The notes beneath the pieces were generated by a model. The model ran no database searches, was not told the DNA's origin, and saw nothing but the letters and a program-made list of their open reading frames with translations. Of a stretch of 64,000 nt of DNA, positions 63,825-64,000 are shown piece after piece (positions within the stretch are counted from its first letter, which is position 1; the number at the start of each line of letters is the position of its first letter). Origin of the DNA: Bacteroidales bacterium (GTDB lineage Bacteria > Bacteroidota > Bacteroidia > Bacteroidales > UBA932); the NCBI GenBank assembly GCA_017626355.1, contig JAGAIY010000014.1:1-64000 (forward strand). The letters are read 5' to 3'. A program made the translations under genes and the position numbers.

Positions 63825-64000
63825 ATGGAAACGATCATTGGACTGCTATTCATCATTCTCCCGCTTGTATTCAAGCTGATAGAGAAGAAGTTGCAGACGT
63901 CAGGAAAGTCTGAACAGGCCGGAAAGATCCGTGAACTGGCAGAACTGTTTGAAGAATCAGATGAATCGGAAGAACTGGAGGAATCTGCGTTCGAAACTGA
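63825..64000 (+). CDS. Membrane-anchored hypothetical protein, cut by the window end
   Basis: The frame is open from the ATG at 63825 to the edge (58 residues). It starts with one hydrophobic helix (IIGLLFIILPLVFKLI), then a basic stretch, then an acidic region (LFEESDESEELEE). It begins 11 nt after ribF and may be in the same operon. I do not recognise it from this fragment. Confidence 0.6.
   Translation, partial: METIIGLLFIILPLVFKLIEKKLQTSGKSEQAGKIRELAELFEESDESEELEESAFET

Overview
This window is a chromosomal segment of a Bacteroidota bacterium, most likely order Bacteroidales; family is uncertain, and a Rikenellaceae-like or uncultured gut lineage is a guess. The signs are promoters of the Bacteroides type (TTTG, about 20 bp, TAnnTTTG), almost no Shine-Dalgarno sites, lineage-typical genes (DUF1015-serA-serC, DUF3127, DUF4783, a GT3-type glycogen synthase) and host-glycan glycosidases. 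G+C looks close to half. I see no phage, insertion sequence, CRISPR array or tRNA gene. Most of the window is housekeeping DNA.

Layout. 1-160: end of an rRNA operon (5S rRNA and terminator). 251-10456: a glycan-utilisation locus with a XylR-like regulator, then a tight five-gene operon (GH92 mannosidase lipoprotein, a PLC-like/alkaline phosphatase fusion, a GH63-like glycosidase, a ROK sugar kinase, a GH20 hexosaminidase lipoprotein). It has no SusC/SusD pair. 10570-13841 (-): serine synthesis serC-serA plus DUF1015. 13898-15941 (-): yigZ-pyrB-pyrI. 16067-19648: a PRiA4_ORF3-like acidic protein overlapping miaA, which meets recQ tail to tail. 19806-21010: FKBP lipoprotein and an SSB-like DUF3127 protein. 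21072-23581 (-): fhs and a PHP phosphatase. 23730-33341 (+): DUF308, dnaG, metG, murB, a PHP phosphodiesterase, murA, an MBL hydrolase. 33345-36078 (-): a secreted hypothetical, an M16 peptidase, an O-methyltransferase. 36158-38675: dnaX, lptB. 38738-41087 (-): efp, ispH, cmk. 41399-46598: an NtrX-like regulator convergent with a very large NtrY-like kinase and rlmH. 46729-50455: a DUF4783 protein (+), then der, a small Cys-rich protein, prs and engB (-). 50574-51940: xseA-xseB. 51970-62941: a full glycogen cluster. 62932-64000: ribF and the start of a membrane-anchored hypothetical.

How the genes work together. The 1.5-10.5 kb operon can remove mannose, hexosamine and possibly phosphate groups from a glycan outside the cytoplasm and phosphorylate one released sugar inside. 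The glycogen cluster holds a GH13_8 branching enzyme, a GH133 debranching enzyme, a GT4, a GH57 amylase and one 1412-residue polypeptide that joins a GT3 glycogen synthase to a GT35 phosphorylase. There is no ADP-glucose pyrophosphorylase gene here, which fits the UDP-glucose use expected of GT3.

The points most worth a second look are the synthase-phosphorylase fusion, the histone-H1-like tail on the GH57 enzyme, the sigma-54-type regulator that lacks its DNA-binding domain and carries GAFTSA in place of GAFTGA, the phosphate-linked glycan operon, the MurA Cys-to-Asp change, and a 37-bp exact direct repeat around a structured element at 41.2-41.4 kb.
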